Below are positions 14,406 to 16,498 of a stretch of 16,498 nucleotides of DNA, piece by piece; within the stretch, counting starts at the first letter, position 1, and each line of letters opens with the position of its first letter. Made by a program: the position numbers and the translations under genes. The notes beneath the pieces were generated by a model. That model was not told where the DNA came from. It saw nothing but the letters and a program-made list of their open reading frames with translations, and searched no databases. Origin of the DNA: CAWFFV01 sp963814985 (lineage in GTDB: Bacteria > Chloroflexota > Ktedonobacteria > Ktedonobacterales > Ktedonobacteraceae); the NCBI GenBank assembly GCA_963814985.1, contig CAWFFV010000012.1:1-16498 (forward strand), in the 5' to 3' direction.

Positions 14406-16142
14406 GTGAAACGTACCACCCGCAAAACATGGGTTGTTCATCCAGCTCTTATGGTTGTTGTCCTGATAATCGCTCTACTGGCGGCTTCGCAGTCCCTGTA
14501 TGGCACATCCATTGCTCACGCTACATCAAGTTGGTCTACTCTTCATGGACACCTTGTCTCAGTTCTCAGACATCAGTCTCCTATGCATGCCACAGCGAGC
14601 GAGAATACCCTTCAACTCTCTGTCGCACTCAATTTGCGTAACCGTAGTGCTCTTCATCAGCTTCTTGCTGACCAGAAAAACCCAAAATCACCAGAGTACC
14701 ATCGTTATATTACTCCCCAGGAGTTCATCAAGTATTTTGGGGCTGATCAGGCGACGATCGATGCAACTATTGCTTATTTACGAAGCCAGGGCTTACGTGT
14801 GGAATCCATCTCACCCAACCACTTATTTATTGACGCCTCTGGTTCGGTAGCAAATGCTCAGCGTGCTTTTAATGTGAGCATTGCTGATTATGCTCTTGGC
14901 TCGCGTACTGTGTATGCTCCGATGAGCGAACCTTCGGTTCCGGCGTCGCTGGCAGGCATGATTCTCAGCGTTGGTGGTCTGAACAATGTCGCCAGGTATC
15001 ACCCATCAGGTCTACATCAGGCGAAGCAGAATGCCGTGTCTGATGTAGGCCGCAGAAATGGTTACATGCCCGGTGGACTGCGAACAGCCTATGATGTCAA
15101 CTCATTGATCAGCAATGGTGACGATGGTACAGGTCAGACGGTTGCCATCTTTGAGTTGGATGGCTACAAATCCTCTGATGTGAATACGTACCTCAGGAAC
15201 TATGATCTTGGAGTACCTAAGTACTCAAATGTGTTAGTGGATGGTGCGACCAATACGCCAGGAGAAGGGGCTATCGAGGTTGAGCTGGATATGGAAGGAA
15301 TTTCGGCTATTGCGCCAGGGGCAACCCAGAAAATTTACATTGGACCTAATAGCGATCAGGGAGTTAACGATACCTATAGTCAAATAGTCGCTGACGATGT
15401 TGCTAAAGTGACCAGTACCAGTTGGGGTCAATGTGAAGCCGCTTCTGGCAATGCGGAGCTACAGGCACTGGACAACGTCTTTGCAGAAGGTGCTGCACAA
15501 GGTCAAGCCTTCTTTGCGGCCTCTGGTGACTCTGGCGCGTTCGACTGCGATGATAACAAACTGGCGGTTGATTTACCGGCGGACGATCCCAACGTTGTTG
15601 GCGTTGGTGGCACAAATCTCCAGATGGCAGCTAATGGTACCTATGGAGGTGAGTCTGTATGGGGTAACCCCAACGACAGCCAGTCGAGTCTGCATGGATC
15701 TGGTGGTGGTGGTGGCTTCAGTTCATTCTTTGCGCAACCCGACTATCAGAGCGGCACCGGGATCATCAGTCCCTATCGGATGGTGCCAGATGTTTCGGCG
15801 GATGCTGATCCTCTCACGGGCTACTCTGTCTTTTGTACAATAGCAGCGTCTGAGTGTCCAACCTCCGGATGGGTCTCTATTGGTGGCACAAGTGCAGCGG
15901 CACCATTGTGGGCAGGCATTGCGCTGGATACCAATGAGTACCTGAAAGAACTGGGTGCTCCCCCACTGGGCAGTGCCAGTACGCAGATCTATACCCTTTA
16001 CAGTACTACACAGACGTTTCCAGCTTATCATGATGTCACCGCTGGCAATAACCTGTTTTACGCGGCAGGGATGGGTTATGATCTTACCACTGGTGTCGGA
16101 ACTCCTGATGCGTGGAATATCGCTCGTGATCTGGCTGGTTAG
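14406..16142 (+). CDS. Secreted S53 family peptidase (pro-kumamolisin / sedolisin)
   Basis: The 578-aa product starts at GTG 14406 (AGAGG 5 bases upstream). It has a signal peptide (basic start, hydrophobic stretch ALMVVVLIIALLAA, cleavage probably near AHA at 37-39). A pro-kumamolisin activation domain follows (about 60-195), with LNLRNRSALHQLLADQKNPKSPEYHRYITPQEF and a second strand-helix unit. The catalytic domain (about 220-578) carries Glu291 and Asp295 in EVELD, the oxyanion Asp375 in AASGDSG and the nucleophile Ser496 in GGTSAAAPLWAG. The C-terminal calcium site includes Asp543 of YHDVTAGNN and the MGYDLTTGVGTPD segment. All residues needed for an acid-active serine-carboxyl peptidase are present, so it is probably an exported scavenging protease. 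It is bracketed by two inverted copies of the palindromic repeat. Confidence 0.95.
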   Translation: MKRTTRKTWVVHPALMVVVLIIALLAASQSLYGTSIAHATSSWSTLHGHLVSVLRHQSPMHATASENTLQLSVALNLRNRSALHQLLADQKNPKSPEYHRYITPQEFIKYFGADQATIDATIAYLRSQGLRVESISPNHLFIDASGSVANAQRAFNVSIADYALGSRTVYAPMSEPSVPASLAGMILSVGGLNNVARYHPSGLHQAKQNAVSDVGRRNGYMPGGLRTAYDVNSLISNGDDGTGQTVAIFELDGYKSSDVNTYLRNYDLGVPKYSNVLVDGATNTPGEGAIEVELDMEGISAIAPGATQKIYIGPNSDQGVNDTYSQIVADDVAKVTSTSWGQCEAASGNAELQALDNVFAEGAAQGQAFFAASGDSGAFDCDDNKLAVDLPADDPNVVGVGGTNLQMAANGTYGGESVWGNPNDSQSSLHGSGGGGGFSSFFAQPDYQSGTGIISPYRMVPDVSADADPLTGYSVFCTIAASECPTSGWVSIGGTSAAAPLWAGIALDTNEYLKELGAPPLGSASTQIYTLYSTTQTFPAYHDVTAGNNLFYAAGMGYDLTTGVGTPDAWNIARDLAG

Positions 16143-16163
16143 TTGATTGTTACGAATTTCTGT

Positions 16164-16347
16164 AACATGAGTCATCCCGGTAACTATTCAGGTCCCCTTT
16201 TCCAGATTCCTCAGCGCCACAGGCGCTTCGTAGGTTTTGTTGGCAGTGGCAGGGTTTGCGGCGCAAACCCTGCCACTGCCAACAAAACGAAGGCGAGCCA
16301 CCGCAGGTGGTGAGAACACCTGAATAGTTACCGGGATGACTCATGTT
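16164..16347 (+). terminator. Sedolisin-gene terminator stem split by the repeat
   Basis: A perfect 30-bp inverted repeat (16164-16193 with 16318-16347) begins 21 bases after the sedolisin stop. Its inner 13 bp belong to the repeat element. The outer 17 bp (AACATGAGTCATCCCGG and its complement at 16331-16347) are specific to this locus and are followed by TTCTTAT after TGTT. Removing the element would leave a 17-bp stem closed on itself and a T-rich tail, a normal intrinsic terminator. Confidence 0.6.
16181..16330 (+). repeat. Palindromic multi-hairpin repeat, copy 2
   Basis: It shares the copy 1 layout in opposite orientation. The terminal TAACTATTCAGGT (16181-16193) and its complement (16318-16330) enclose an AGCGCC/GGCGCT hairpin (16213-16227), a perfect 26-bp hairpin with a 3-nt loop (16234-16259 with 16263-16288), and a CCACC/GGTGG hairpin (16298-16310). 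Both flanks align well with the reverse complement of copy 1. The central stem does not align well, although it stays perfectly paired. Confidence 0.85.
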
Positions 16348-16498
16348 TTCTTATCATATGCTTATGTAATGATAACAATATCTTCTCTAAGCTATTCTGT
16401 CTGTGAACACCCAAATCACTCTGTTCTGTGTTCGTTTTTCACCGTACGGAATGCTTGATCCAAAAAAGTAATGTAGATTGTAAGCTCCACAATGATGT
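16348..16498. other. Non-coding AT-rich tail of the window
   Basis: No convincing gene is present. The only structure is a weak 6-bp hairpin (GAACAC at 16405-16410 with GTGTTC at 16428-16433) followed by GTTTTT, which could be a minor terminator. Confidence 0.3.

Noticed and set aside
14047..16330. CRISPR array or phase-variable repeats
   Set aside because: There are only two copies nearly 2 kb apart in opposite orientation, with no short repeat-spacer pattern.

Overview
The window looks like a piece of a large, mobile-element-rich bacterial genome, most likely a Ktedonobacteria-type member of the Chloroflexota. This is an inference: it rests on the mix of insertion sequences, a large serine recombinase, an S53 sedolisin and small protein families I associate with that group, not on a marker gene. 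I see no rRNA, tRNA or CRISPR array.

Left part (1-8490), accessory and mobile. It holds the 3' end of an unknown CDS, a shared bidirectional terminator, and a 5'-truncated replication-relaxation-family gene cut by a decayed IS630-family element (856-1723). Next come two tiny membrane ORFs with a strong terminator, a YhcG/DUF1016 PD-(D/E)xK nuclease gene divergent from an unknown helical-protein gene, and a 61-aa excisionase-like HTH gene. A perfect-consensus promoter followed at once by a hairpin precedes a complete ISAzo13-family element (4270-5588), which now separates that promoter from a two-gene operon. The first gene of that operon, a membrane-anchored protein, has an in-frame TGA. The block ends with a large serine recombinase whose 3' end overlaps the next gene by 31 bp. 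The content suggests an integrated, partly decayed element with the recombinase at its right edge.

Middle part (8459-14000), chromosomal-looking metabolism and transport. On the minus strand, 1-pyrroline-5-carboxylate (glutamate semialdehyde) dehydrogenase is followed 10 bp later by an MBL-fold hydrolase, probably as one operon. Divergent on the plus strand is a TetR-family regulator, then an ABC transporter ATPase and its ABC-2 type permease. Both the dehydrogenase and the TetR gene carry a single-base frameshift, so each is either a recent pseudogene or a sequence/assembly error.

Right part (13991-16498). A secreted S53 sedolisin (kumamolisin-like) gene is bracketed by two copies, in opposite orientation, of a ~150-bp palindromic element. 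Each copy has a closing stem, two small GC hairpins and a 25-26-bp perfect central hairpin. The flanks are well conserved between copies, but the central stem sequence differs while staying perfectly self-complementary in both. The second copy appears to sit inside the loop of the sedolisin gene's terminator. This repeat is the most novel-looking structure in the window.
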